Assembly (NCBI RefSeq): GCF_037963865.1
Contig: NZ_CP150170.1
Location: forward strand, 1,426,001 to 1,490,000
From: Paenibacillus sp. FSL R10-2734
GTDB taxonomy: Bacteria; Bacillota; Bacilli; Paenibacillales; Paenibacillaceae
Direction of reading: 5' to 3'
Length of the DNA: 64,000 bases
The translations under genes and the position numbers were made by a program. The notes under the pieces were generated by a model, which saw nothing but the letters and a program-made list of their open reading frames with translations, did no database searches and had not been told where the DNA came from. Positions 43,831-53,100 of this stretch are shown in pieces; position 1 is the stretch's first letter; each line of letters begins with the position of its first letter.

Positions 43831-44040
43831 AGAGGAATATTTGGAACTGTAGAAGCGCCGATAGCTTCTAATTTCAAATGGGCGACTGGTAGAAGAACGG
43901 AGAGGAATATTTGGAAATGTAGAAGTGCTGATAGCTTCTAATTTCAAATGGACGACTGGTAGAAGAACGGTGAGAAATTTTTGGAACTGTAGAAGCGCTG
44001 ATAGCTTCTAATTTCAAATGGGCGACTGGTAGAAAAACGG
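43831..44040 (+). repeat. 70-bp tandem repeat, three units
   Basis: Units start AGAGGAATATTTGGAA at 43831 and 43901 and TGAGAAATTTTTGGAA at 43971. Each continues with TGTAGAAG...GATAGCTTCTAATTTC and ends GACTGGTAGAA. They are head-to-tail copies of the left end of the family C element that follows. Confidence 0.85.
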
Positions 44041-44165
44041 AGAGGAATATTTGGAACTGTAGAAGCGGAGCGTGCGCCTTTATCCTCGGATTTCTACCGC
44101 GAGAAGCGGTTTAAATCAGGAAATCTGAGGATAACAGCGATCGGAAGTCCAAATATTCCGCGTAG
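44041..44165. repeat. Palindromic hairpin element, family C, copy 2
   Basis: Terminal inverted repeats GGAATATTTGGA and TCCAAATATTCC. Inside, TTATCCTC pairs with GAGGATAA, GGATTTC with GAAATC, and CCGCgagaaGCGG forms the tip. The whole can fold into one long hairpin. Confidence 0.8.
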
Positions 44166-44340
44166 TGGCTGGTTACCAGAAGCTTAGTTAGGAAATTCGA
44201 AGAAGCAGCGATCGGAAGTCCAAACATTCCGCGTAGTGGCTGGTTACCAGAAGCTTAGTTAGAAAATCCAAAGAAGCAGCGATCAGAAGTCCAAACATTC
44301 CGTGTAGTGACTAGCATCCAGCAGATGGTTTCATGAACCT
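44135..44340 (+). repeat. 71-bp tandem repeat, right-end units of family C
   Basis: CAGCGATCGGAAGTCCAAA starts at 44135 and 44206, and the variant CAGCGATCAGAAGTCCAAA at 44277; units end in GGTTACCAGAAGCTTAGTTA. This mirrors the left-end amplification at 43831-44040. The remaining 44341-44460 holds nothing I can support. Confidence 0.8.
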
Positions 44341-44464
44341 CATCAAAAGAATAATGCAGACGCCAGCAGCATTAGCCCCCCCTGTGTTTATGAGCGAAAT
44401 GAGAATTCACCCCGGATAAAAATCTCTAATTTTCACCTGATTTTAAGTCGAATTTATAGGGTAC

Positions 44465-44478
44465 TGCAATCGCTTACA
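44465..44478. promoter_or_regulatory. cre (CcpA) site before the ABC importer operon
   Basis: TGCAATCGCTTACA matches the cre consensus TGNAANCGNWNNCW fully and lies 37 bases before the first start codon, suggesting glucose repression of the importer. Confidence 0.65.
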
Positions 44479-44514
44479 AAGTTTTAGAATAAGGACATAG
44501 AGAGGAGGGGCTTT

Positions 44515-45495
44515 ATGAAAGCGGACACAGTAACTGCTCAAATCCCGCCGGACACCCGAATGCGCAACAAAAAGCCTGCTTCAGGAGGACGGTTTTGGAA
44601 AAGCTTTAAGAATCAAAAGTATTTGTGGTTGATGTCGATACCATTTGTCATCTGGGCATTCGTCTTCAGTTATCTCCCATTATGGGGCTGGACGATGGCG
44701 TTTCAAAAGTACAAGCCCGCACGCGGCTTTTTTGAACAAGAATGGGTAGGCTTCGAACACTTTAAGACATTGTTTAGCGATTCACAATTCCTTCTGGCGT
44801 TACGTAATACGCTAGCGATGAGCGGAATGGGCTTGGTCGCAGGCTTTATCTTTCCGATAACGTTTGCAATATTGCTCAATGAAGTGCGCCTCGGCTTTTT
44901 TAAACGATTTGCTCAAACTGTCTCATACTTGCCCCACTTTGTATCATGGGTGGTTGCAGCGGGGATTGTAACTAAAATGTTATCTAGTGAAAATGGTCTT
45001 GTAAACGATCTCTTGTTAACAGTTGGATTTATAGACTCACCTATCCAGTTCATGGCTCAGGGCCATCTCTTCTGGGGAATCGTTACTTTATCAGACGTGT
45101 GGAAAGAAACCGGATGGAACGCCATCATCTACCTTGCAGCCATCTCAGGTATTGGACCTGAACTGTACGAAGCGGCTCGAGTGGACGGTGCCAGCAGGCT
45201 CCGCCAGGTATGGCATATTACACTTCCTGGTATCCGCCCGACAATTACAGTGCTACTCATTATGTCGGTTGGTAATTTGCTCAATATCGGCTTTGAGAAG
45301 CAATTCCTACTCGGAAACAACCTCGTTACCGACTATTCTCAGGTGCTCGATCTGTATTCACTGAAATACGGACTAGGCATGGCGAGATATTCCTACGGTA
45401 CCGCGATCAACATATTCAACTCAGTGATCAGTGTAATCCTGCTGTTTACGATTAATGGAATTTTCAAGCGTACCACCAAAGAGAGCCTTCTGTAA
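44515..45495 (+). CDS. ABC sugar transporter permease, LplB type
   Basis: A 326-residue permease with six membrane segments and the coupling EAA motif at about 218-238 (YEAARVDGASRLRQVWHITLPG). N-terminal residues 1-35 are hydrophilic. Relatives pair with YtcP-type permeases and large lipoprotein binding proteins to import oligosaccharides, and use a shared MsmX-like ATPase encoded elsewhere; no ATPase gene is in this cluster. GAGGAGGGG precedes the ATG. Confidence 0.93.
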   Translation: MKADTVTAQIPPDTRMRNKKPASGGRFWKSFKNQKYLWLMSIPFVIWAFVFSYLPLWGWTMAFQKYKPARGFFEQEWVGFEHFKTLFSDSQFLLALRNTLAMSGMGLVAGFIFPITFAILLNEVRLGFFKRFAQTVSYLPHFVSWVVAAGIVTKMLSSENGLVNDLLLTVGFIDSPIQFMAQGHLFWGIVTLSDVWKETGWNAIIYLAAISGIGPELYEAARVDGASRLRQVWHITLPGIRPTITVLLIMSVGNLLNIGFEKQFLLGNNLVTDYSQVLDLYSLKYGLGMARYSYGTAINIFNSVISVILLFTINGIFKRTTKESLL

Positions 45496-45561
45496 CATAT
45501 AAGGCCCTTCTACCCAATCGTGGCAGCAAATTGCCCTTTTCATGAAAGGAGAGCGTTACCT

Positions 45562-46467
45562 GTGGGAACTTCATTCATCACCAGAAAGTCGTGGTCAGAC
45601 CGGATTTTCGATTTCATTGTGTATTTTGTGGTACTGTTCGTGGTTGTGATCACAATCTACCCGTTTCTAAACGTGCTTGCAATCTCGCTGAATGATTCAG
45701 TGGATAGTGTGCGCGGCGGTATCACCATCTATCCTCGGGAATTTACCTGGGATAATTACTTAAAAATCTTCAGCTTCTCGGGTCTGATCACCGGGTTCAA
45801 AATATCCGCTTTGCGGACAGTTATTGGTACTTTATTCGGACTTGTCAGTGCCTCGATGCTAGCATTTACGATCAGTCGTCCTGACTTTGCAGGCCGCAAG
45901 TTCGTCGGCACATTTCTGGCGATGACCATGTATATCTCTGGAGGAATGATTCCAATATACATGCTGATCAAGGATCTGCACATGATGAACAGCTTTGCAG
46001 TCTATGTATTACCGGGACTGGTTAGTGCCTTTAACGTTTTCGTTATCCGCTCTTTCATCGACGGCCTGCCGTATGCATTGCAAGAATCGGCGAAGTTGGA
46101 TGGAGCTAATGACTTTACTATCTACTGGCGTATCATTCTGCCCCTGATGAAACCGGCGCTTGCAACAATCGCGCTGTTCCTGGCAGTAGGTCAATGGAAT
46201 GCATGGTTTGATACGTATCTGTATAATGGTTCGAGCCCTCATCTGACGACACTGCAATACGAACTGATGAAGGTTCTGCAGAGCACAACTAGTGGTAACG
46301 GAGGCGATTACCGCTCCAACATTGCTTCGCTAGCCTCTAATCAGGTTTCGCCAGAGTCGATCAAAATGGCAATTACGATTGTCGTAACCGTGCCGATCTT
46401 GTTGGTATACCCGTTCATTCAAAAGTATTTTGTTCAAGGTATGACACTTGGCGCTGTAAAGAGCTAA
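45562..46467 (+). CDS. ABC sugar transporter permease, YtcP type
   Basis: A 301-residue second permease of the importer, six membrane segments. The EAA motif is QESAKLDGANDFTIYWRIIL. It begins with the family-typical 'DRIFDFIVYFV...YPFLNVLAISLND'. GTG 45562 has GGAGAG 8 bases upstream; the open frame to 45520 has no ribosome site. It lies 66 bases after the LplB-type gene and forms the transmembrane pair with it. Confidence 0.92.
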   Translation: MGTSFITRKSWSDRIFDFIVYFVVLFVVVITIYPFLNVLAISLNDSVDSVRGGITIYPREFTWDNYLKIFSFSGLITGFKISALRTVIGTLFGLVSASMLAFTISRPDFAGRKFVGTFLAMTMYISGGMIPIYMLIKDLHMMNSFAVYVLPGLVSAFNVFVIRSFIDGLPYALQESAKLDGANDFTIYWRIILPLMKPALATIALFLAVGQWNAWFDTYLYNGSSPHLTTLQYELMKVLQSTTSGNGGDYRSNIASLASNQVSPESIKMAITIVVTVPILLVYPFIQKYFVQGMTLGAVKS

Positions 46468-46615
46468 TTACAGCTCAATTATAGGGGAGATTAGTCTCCC
46501 CTATAACAAAAGTATGTTTTGTATCCGTTTTCTTTTCTTGATGGATGGCAGGGACGAGTATTAACAGGTTTACCTGTGATACGATAGATAAACAATTTTA
46601 AGGAGGGTTTATTTA

Positions 46616-48370
46616 ATGGGGACTAATAGAAAAATAAAAGCAAAAGCAACTGCACTTACACTTACTTCTATTATGATGCTTGGCGTGCTCGCAGGTTGCG
46701 GGGGTAACAGCGGTAATAATGCAGCTGGAAATACAACAGATAAGGGGAATTCGACTAATACGGCTAATTCAGCCAATGCGGTTGAGGATATTTCTCCACT
46801 CACAATGACTTTCTTCAGTGCTGACCCTAACCCAAACTGGACGGGTATGCAGGATGAAGTAGGTAAAGTGATTACTGAAAAAACAGGCGTAACCCTGAAT
46901 GCTGAATACGCGGTTGGAGATCCAGCTCAAAAAGTAGCGTTGATCGCTGCGAGCGGTGACTATCCGGATATCATCAGCGCCAAAACGGATGTTAGTAAAC
47001 TGGTAGATGCAGGCGCAATGCTTGATCTAACAGAACTGATTGATAAATATGCTCCGAATATCAAAAAAGTATTGGGTGAAGAAGGCATGAAACGCTCACG
47101 TTACAGTGATGAAGACCATGCAATCTACGCTATCCCAACTTATGCTGGTGTAGATAACAAATATTTTGACGCTGGCGGCGGATTCGAACTACAGCACCGT
47201 GCTGTTAAAGAAGCTGGATATCCAGAAATCAAAACGGTTCAAGATTATGAAAATGTTATCAAGGCTTACCTAGAGAAACATCCAACCGATGAAAATGGTA
47301 ACAAAAACATCGGTCTGACCTTGAATGCTGATGATTGGTACATGTACATTACAGTAACTAACCCTGCGTTCATTACTACAGGTTCCCCTGACGATGGTGA
47401 ATATGCTATCGATATCGATACACAAGAAGTAACGTATCACTTCCGTCGTCCTGCTGAAAAAGAGTATTTCCGTTGGCTCAACCATATGAACGATATTGGA
47501 TTGCTTGATCCAGAAAGTTTCGTTCAAAAGTATGACCAATACAAAGCAAAAATTGCTACCGGCCGTGTTATTGGTCTGATTGACCAAGACTGGGGTTATG
47601 GCGATGGAGAAAGAGCATTGAAAGCTGAAGGTAAGTTGGATCAAGGTTACGGACACTATCCAGTAACATTGTCTGAAGAGTACAAAGAATCTTCCTTCTG
47701 GCCTACAGGCTTCATGGGTGGTAACGGAATTGGTATCAGCGTAGATGCTAAAGATCCGGTACGTGCGATTAAATTCTTGGACTACTTAGCTTCCGATGAA
47801 GGTCAAGTATTGATCAACTGGGGAATCGAAGGCAAGCATTACAACGTTGTTGACGGCAAACGCGTCATTCCTGAAGATGTAAACAACCGCAAATATAATG
47901 ACACTACCAATTTCCAAAAAGAAACAGGACTTGGCAACGTAGGATCAAACTATGCACTTCTTAGCGCTCACTATGGCGACGGTGTATTGGACCCAACTGG
48001 TAACTACTATACAACTCGTTTCCCTGAGCAAGTAACAGCAGGCTACAATGCAGTTGAAAAAGAAACACTTGCTGCTTATAAAGCAACAACTTGGAAAGAT
48101 CTCTTCCCAAGTGAAGATGAATTCAAAGTTAAACCTTGGGGTGCGGCATGGAACATTACAATTCCTGGAGATAGCGAAATCGTCGTTCTCGACAACAAGC
48201 TGAAAGATATCACTTGGAAACGTGTCCCTGAAGCAATCTTGTCCAAACCAGCTGATTTCGATAAAGTTTGGGATGCTTACATGGCTGAACTGGATAAAGC
48301 TGGTGTAACGAAAGCTGAAGATTTACGTGAAGAGCTGGTTAAACAACGCGTGAAGCTTTGGAATGATTAA
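46616..48370 (+). CDS. ABC transporter extracellular solute-binding lipoprotein
   Basis: A 584-residue lipoprotein capturing the oligosaccharide for the two permeases. The signal ends at lipobox VLAGCGG (cysteine about residue 28), followed by a Gly/Asn/Thr-rich linker. The size and the start of the mature domain match the large family 1 binding proteins typical of Paenibacillus LplA/YtcQ. Smooth codon use suggests high expression. AGGAGGG precedes the ATG. Transcription into the GH95 gene passes a hairpin at 48409. Confidence 0.93.
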   Translation: MGTNRKIKAKATALTLTSIMMLGVLAGCGGNSGNNAAGNTTDKGNSTNTANSANAVEDISPLTMTFFSADPNPNWTGMQDEVGKVITEKTGVTLNAEYAVGDPAQKVALIAASGDYPDIISAKTDVSKLVDAGAMLDLTELIDKYAPNIKKVLGEEGMKRSRYSDEDHAIYAIPTYAGVDNKYFDAGGGFELQHRAVKEAGYPEIKTVQDYENVIKAYLEKHPTDENGNKNIGLTLNADDWYMYITVTNPAFITTGSPDDGEYAIDIDTQEVTYHFRRPAEKEYFRWLNHMNDIGLLDPESFVQKYDQYKAKIATGRVIGLIDQDWGYGDGERALKAEGKLDQGYGHYPVTLSEEYKESSFWPTGFMGGNGIGISVDAKDPVRAIKFLDYLASDEGQVLINWGIEGKHYNVVDGKRVIPEDVNNRKYNDTTNFQKETGLGNVGSNYALLSAHYGDGVLDPTGNYYTTRFPEQVTAGYNAVEKETLAAYKATTWKDLFPSEDEFKVKPWGAAWNITIPGDSEIVVLDNKLKDITWKRVPEAILSKPADFDKVWDAYMAELDKAGVTKAEDLREELVKQRVKLWND

Positions 48371-48408
48371 TTGCTGAATTACGGCTAATAAAATAAAAGC
48401 ATGAAGAT

Positions 48409-48454
48409 GGCGGGAAGTCCGAACGAAAGTCCGGGCTTCCCGCCGATTTCTTTT
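48409..48454 (+). terminator. Intra-operon hairpin / partial terminator
   Basis: GGCGGGAAGtCC and GGgCTTCCCGCC form a strong stem with only a weak T-run (TTTCTTTT). It probably lowers GH95 expression relative to the binding protein. Confidence 0.6.
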
Positions 48455-48485
48455 CATCTGTTATTACTGGATAGGAGGAATAGAC

Positions 48486-50858
48486 GTGGGAGAGAGCAAG
48501 AACACTGGACGGCATGAGCTCTGGTACAAGCAGCCAGCGGCGGTATGGGAAGAGGCGCTGCCCGTGGGTAATGGGCGTTTGGGCGGTATGATCTTTGGTG
48601 GAACAGAAGAAGAACTAATTCAACTAAATGAAGATACCTTATGGTCGGGCATTCCGCGAGATACTGCTAATTATGAGGCGCTGCGTCATTTGGCTCCGGC
48701 CAAACAGTTAGTGGCAGAAGGGAAATACCAGGAAGCGGAAGCGCTGGTGGATGCCAAGATGTTAGGCAGACGGACCGAATCCTATCAACCGCTTGGGGAT
48801 TTGCGAATGAAGTTCGATCTTGCTGGTCCTGTAGAGGATTATCAGAGAGCGCTTGATTTGGATCAAGCGCTTGCTACGGTATCCTATACCGCTGGGGATG
48901 TAAGGATTGTGCGCGAAGTATTAGCTAGCAGACCGGATGAACTTATAGTCATTCATATCCGTGCGGAGGGGGGAGAGGCCCTCGGCATTCTGCCGGATTT
49001 CTCGGCGTCTCTGTCTTCGCCTCATCCTTCTCGCCCAGAGATTACTCCAGACGGTATGCTCATTATGACCGGCCGTGCCCCATCGCATGTTGCTGATAAT
49101 TATGTAGGGGACCATCCGCGCGCCGTATTATACGAAGAAGGTCTTGGCATAAGTTTTGCAGCTGCATTGGAGATCCGTACGGAAGGTGGTAATTGTGCAG
49201 CAGAGAATGGCATATTGTCAGTTTCAGGTGCACGCTCCATTACCATCCGTCTGGCTGCGGCAACCGATTTTGCTGGCTATGACCGGATGCCGGGAAGCGG
49301 CGGTAAGCTGCCTTCGGAGTTGTGCCTAGAGCAATTAGCTTTATCCTCTACAGGATATGCAGAGCTGAAGCAGCGCCACTTAGAAGATCATCAATCCTTG
49401 TTCCGCCGCGTGGAGTTGACGCTTACGCCTGCTTCCACCCAGGCTGAGCTTCCCATGGATGAGCGGCTAGTACGGTACCGCGAAGGCCAGGCAGACTCTG
49501 GGCTGGAATCGCTCCTGTTCCAGTATGGCCGCTATCTGATGATTGCTGGATCCAGACCTGGGACACAGGCTCTTAATTTACAAGGAATTTGGAATCCTTA
49601 TACTCAGCCACCTTGGAATAGCAATTATACGACGAATATAAACACCGAAATGAACTATTGGCCAGCAGAGAGCTGTGGATTGGGTGAATGTCATGAGCCG
49701 CTAGTTGATTTTATTTCAGAGCTCAGCGTTACGGGCAGCCGTACAGCTGCGGTTCATTATAATGCCCGTGGTTGGACGGTGCATCATAATACGGACTTGT
49801 GGCGTATGTCGTCGCCATCGGACGGGAAAGCCATGTGGGCTTTTTGGCCGATGGGTGGGGTTTGGCTCTCTCGCCATCTTTGGGAGCGTTACGCTTTTCG
49901 TCCAGATGAGGAATATTTGCGGAGTAAGGCTTATCCCCTGTTAAAGGGAGCCGCGTTATTCTGTCTGGATTGGCTTGTAGAGCTACCTGATGGAAGATTT
50001 ACAACAGGTCTGTCCACCTCACCGGAGAATGTATTCTTGACTGCTGATGGCACACCATGCAGTGTTTCTGCAGGCTCAGCTATGGATTTATCGCTGGTCG
50101 CTGAGCTGTTCAAGCATTGTATTCAGGCTGCTGAGATTTTGAATATCGATGCCCAGCTACGTCAGGAGCTCAGAGAGAAACAGGAACGGCTCGCGCATCC
50201 GGGGATTGCACCGGACGGACGTATTCGTGAATGGAATGAGGATTTTGCTGAACAAGAGCCTGGGCATCGCCATGTCTCTCATTTATATGATTTATATCCC
50301 GGGAATGTAATTAGTCCTTCCTCAACTCCGGAGCTGGCAGAGGCAGCGTCGTTATCGCTTAACAAGCGTTTGGAAGGTGGAGGCGGTCATACGGGCTGGA
50401 GTGCAGCTTGGCTGCTCAATCTTTATGCGCGTTTGAAGGATGGCGATAGTGCGTATAGCTGTTTACGCCGTATTTTGCAAGATTCCAGTCTGCCGAACCT
50501 GTTCGGGAATCATCCTCCGTTTCAGATTGACGGTAACTTCGGAACTACTGCAGGGATTGCAGAGATGCTCTTGCAGAGTCATCAGGAGGGGCTTGAATTA
50601 TTACCCGCTCTGCCAGAAGGATGGTCTGACGGTAGTGTGAAAGGTTTGGTAGCACGAGGTGGCTTTATCACGAATATAGAATGGAGTGAGGGTCGCTTAA
50701 CGAAGGCGGAACTGACCTCGACTCATGGACAACGATGCAGAATTTATAGTCGCCAGCCTTTACTCATTCAAGGGCCTGATGGTTCACGAATAGGGATAGA
50801 GATGGAATTTGAAACCGTAATAGGAGAGACCTATATCATTACACCACTAAGCGAATAA
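48486..50858 (+). CDS. Glycoside hydrolase family 95 (alpha-L-fucosidase type)
   Basis: A 790-residue enzyme without signal peptide, so it acts on imported oligosaccharides in the cytoplasm. The N-terminal GH95 domain begins LWYKQPAAVWEEALPVGNGRLGGMIFGG (core EALPVGNGRLGGMIFGG) and NEDTLWSG. Candidate active-site residues in the (alpha/alpha)6 barrel are the Asn pair in NINTEMNYWPAE (from residue 384), the acid Glu in EWNEDFAEQEPGHRH (about 585) and Asp682 in IDGNFGTTAG. GH95 enzymes remove alpha-1,2-fucose, or alpha-L-galactose, for instance from xyloglucan. GTG start with AGGAGG upstream. Confidence 0.9.
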   Translation: MGESKNTGRHELWYKQPAAVWEEALPVGNGRLGGMIFGGTEEELIQLNEDTLWSGIPRDTANYEALRHLAPAKQLVAEGKYQEAEALVDAKMLGRRTESYQPLGDLRMKFDLAGPVEDYQRALDLDQALATVSYTAGDVRIVREVLASRPDELIVIHIRAEGGEALGILPDFSASLSSPHPSRPEITPDGMLIMTGRAPSHVADNYVGDHPRAVLYEEGLGISFAAALEIRTEGGNCAAENGILSVSGARSITIRLAAATDFAGYDRMPGSGGKLPSELCLEQLALSSTGYAELKQRHLEDHQSLFRRVELTLTPASTQAELPMDERLVRYREGQADSGLESLLFQYGRYLMIAGSRPGTQALNLQGIWNPYTQPPWNSNYTTNINTEMNYWPAESCGLGECHEPLVDFISELSVTGSRTAAVHYNARGWTVHHNTDLWRMSSPSDGKAMWAFWPMGGVWLSRHLWERYAFRPDEEYLRSKAYPLLKGAALFCLDWLVELPDGRFTTGLSTSPENVFLTADGTPCSVSAGSAMDLSLVAELFKHCIQAAEILNIDAQLRQELREKQERLAHPGIAPDGRIREWNEDFAEQEPGHRHVSHLYDLYPGNVISPSSTPELAEAASLSLNKRLEGGGGHTGWSAAWLLNLYARLKDGDSAYSCLRRILQDSSLPNLFGNHPPFQIDGNFGTTAGIAEMLLQSHQEGLELLPALPEGWSDGSVKGLVARGGFITNIEWSEGRLTKAELTSTHGQRCRIYSRQPLLIQGPDGSRIGIEMEFETVIGETYIITPLSE

Positions 50859-50880
50859 ATCACATCGGTCTAGCATATAG

Positions 50881-50926
50881 GCTGTTCTCAGAGTAGAATT
50901 ATTCTACAGGGAGCAGTCTTTTTTTG
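50881..50926 (+). terminator. Terminator after the GH95 gene
   Basis: CTG..GTAGAAT and ATTCTAC..CAG arms followed by seven T. Confidence 0.75.
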
Positions 50927-50998
50927 CCTAAGTGCTCATTATCTATTAAATGGTAGGGTTCATTATAAGTCTATAGGAGCCGGAGGAACGGAATATAT

Positions 50999-52138
50999 AT
51001 GCGGAAAAAACGCTTCACATTAGTAAAGATCATTCTGGGAGGAGTGATTATATTCGCTGCTATTCCACCGATGATTTATTGGGGCTGGGATCATGCTTAT
51101 GCGGCTTCGAGTTCACCCACCCTTCGTTCTGTAAATGAAGTAGCGCAGAAGCTAACAGGTGCGATGAATAACCGCAGGGAGACGATTACTTTTACTTATG
51201 AGAGCAAGGCTTCGAATTTGAAAACGAAAATACAAGCGGCCTTGGATCAAGCGATGGCTAGTGACCCTTATTTGTATTACATTATAGACAGCTATGGATA
51301 TACTTATCGAGGGAGCGCAAGCTCTGTAAAGGTTACGGTAGAAGTGAAATATCTGGAGACTCTCGAGCAGACGGCTTTTGTGAACAAGGAAGTGAAGGCT
51401 GCGCTGAAGAAGATCATTACGCCGGGCATGAACAATCATCAGAAGGTGAAGGCTATTCACGACTGGGTTGTGCTTCATCTGAAGTATGATACTTCTTATC
51501 GCAAATATACGGCTTATGAAGGCCTGAAGAGTGGTAGCGCCGTTTGCCAAGGGTATTCGCTGCTGACCTATAAGCTACTTAAAGAAGCTGGATTCAATAA
51601 TAAAATCGTTGAGGGTATAGCAAAAGTGCCAGGTGGACGCAGTCAGTCGCATGCCTGGAATCTGGTGCTCCTAGATGGACAGTGGTATCATCTCGATACG
51701 ACTTGGGATGACCCGACACCCGATAAGGCTGGCGTGGTTAGCACTGCATACTACTTGAAGACGGATGCACAGATGCGCCAGGACCATAGCTGGACGAAGT
51801 CCTATCCGGCAGCCTCGGTAGGCTATCACAAGACCTTGTCTGCGCTTGTGGAGCGTGGAGGACAGAGCGCGGCCGTGTATAAACAGCTTCAGAAGGATCT
51901 CAATTATGAGCTGTACACCGCGGAGCTAATTGTACGCTCAGCAGAAGATCTGACACGGCTAGCCAATAAGGCAATCACCTCCGGTGAGGTGTCCATGTTA
52001 TTCCGTTATCAAGGGACTGGAACACAGCTTAAGAATGACCTGCAGGAGTTATATAAGCTTGGACTAGAGGATTTGTCTTACTCTACCTCTGCTTTTGACA
52101 ATACGGGCGACCTTAAAGTGTATGTGACTTGGGAATAG
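50999..52138 (+). CDS. Exported transglutaminase-like protein
   Basis: A 379-residue protein with a hydrophobic N-terminal segment (about 8-29) ending near AYA-A, so exported or membrane-tethered. The transglutaminase core at about 150-260 has the catalytic triad: Cys in SGSAVCQGYSLL, His in SQSHAWNLVLL and Asp in YHLDTTWDDP. Such bacterial proteins act as cysteine proteases or crosslinkers on wall peptides; the substrate is unknown. The last 90 residues form a separate domain. Its 3' terminator has been split by an insertion sequence. Confidence 0.88.
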   Translation: MRKKRFTLVKIILGGVIIFAAIPPMIYWGWDHAYAASSSPTLRSVNEVAQKLTGAMNNRRETITFTYESKASNLKTKIQAALDQAMASDPYLYYIIDSYGYTYRGSASSVKVTVEVKYLETLEQTAFVNKEVKAALKKIITPGMNNHQKVKAIHDWVVLHLKYDTSYRKYTAYEGLKSGSAVCQGYSLLTYKLLKEAGFNNKIVEGIAKVPGGRSQSHAWNLVLLDGQWYHLDTTWDDPTPDKAGVVSTAYYLKTDAQMRQDHSWTKSYPAASVGYHKTLSALVERGGQSAAVYKQLQKDLNYELYTAELIVRSAEDLTRLANKAITSGEVSMLFRYQGTGTQLKNDLQELYKLGLEDLSYSTSAFDNTGDLKVYVTWE

Positions 52139-52222
52139 ATGTGTATACAAAAAAAGGGATATCCCAGAAGCCTGAGTTGAACTGCACCCCGTCAAGTAGA
52201 CAATACAATAAATAAAAGTAGT

Positions 52223-53026
52223 TTAAGCGGCCTTAGTCCTAAATTCAATGGGACTGAGGCCGTTTAGTTTTGCCTGTAACCGTTCGTTATTGTAAAAGTG
52301 AATGTAGCTATCAATATCTGTTTGAAGTTCTTCAAAGGTCTGGTAGGTATGTAAGTAGAACTTTTCACATTTCAATGTTCCCCAGAAGGATTCCATCGGC
52401 CCATTGTCAATGCAACAGCCCACTCGGGACATGCTTTGCTTCAGTTGTGCATCGTCCAGCATCTTCTTAAAATTCAGAGAGGTATACTGGAAACCACGGT
52501 CACTATGGAGTAAGGATCGGCTCTCCGGCGCTGCCTGCAAAGCTAATTCCAGCGTGTTAAAAACTAGCGAATTATTATTGGAATGGCCCAGAACGTAAGC
52601 AACAATGGACTTGTCATACAGATCTTTTATTGCACTTAAATACGCCTTCTTGCCGTTGCCATATTTGAATTCTGTTACATCCGTTACCCATTTTTGGTTT
52701 GGAGCTTCCGCCTCAAAGTTACGGTTCAGCACATTCTCTGCGACCTGCTGAGGCGTAGAGCCTATGTACTTCTTTCTCTTTCTGCGGATGACAGACTGGA
52801 TGCCCTGGAGTCTCATAAGGCGGTACACTCGCTTAGCATTAATAGATTTGTCCATTTGTCTGCGCAAATGTAGGGTCAATTGACGATACCCAAAGGTCCG
52901 TTCCACCTTCTCATACAAGAGGAGCATAGCCTCTGTCAGTTTCTTGTTGTCGGTTTCTCGGGAACTGGGTTCACGATTCAACCATTTGTAGTAGCTTGAC
53001 CGCGAAATCCCAGCGATATCACACAA
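52223..53026 (-). CDS. IS3-family transposase OrfB (DDE domain)
   Basis: A 267-residue integrase-core transposase. After an HTH_21-like region (SRSSYYKWLNRE, RTFGYRQLTLHLRR) come the catalytic acids: Asp in WVTDVTEFKY, Asp in LLHSDRGFQY and Glu in NGPMESFWGTLK, with YIHFYNNERLQAKLNGLSP at the end. The frame is open upstream without a stop to the A6G site in orfA, so the working enzyme is most likely an OrfAB fusion made by -1 frameshifting; the TTG at 53026 is only the first start codon in the frame, with no good ribosome site. Confidence 0.92.
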   Translation of the reverse strand: MCDIAGISRSSYYKWLNREPSSRETDNKKLTEAMLLLYEKVERTFGYRQLTLHLRRQMDKSINAKRVYRLMRLQGIQSVIRRKRKKYIGSTPQQVAENVLNRNFEAEAPNQKWVTDVTEFKYGNGKKAYLSAIKDLYDKSIVAYVLGHSNNNSLVFNTLELALQAAPESRSLLHSDRGFQYTSLNFKKMLDDAQLKQSMSRVGCCIDNGPMESFWGTLKCEKFYLHTYQTFEELQTDIDSYIHFYNNERLQAKLNGLSPIEFRTKAA

Positions 53027-53100
53027 AAGCTGAATGGAGCAAGACTCCTCTTGCTGAACAGCCTGAATCGCCAGGTAGATGTCCTCCTGACGAACGTGAC

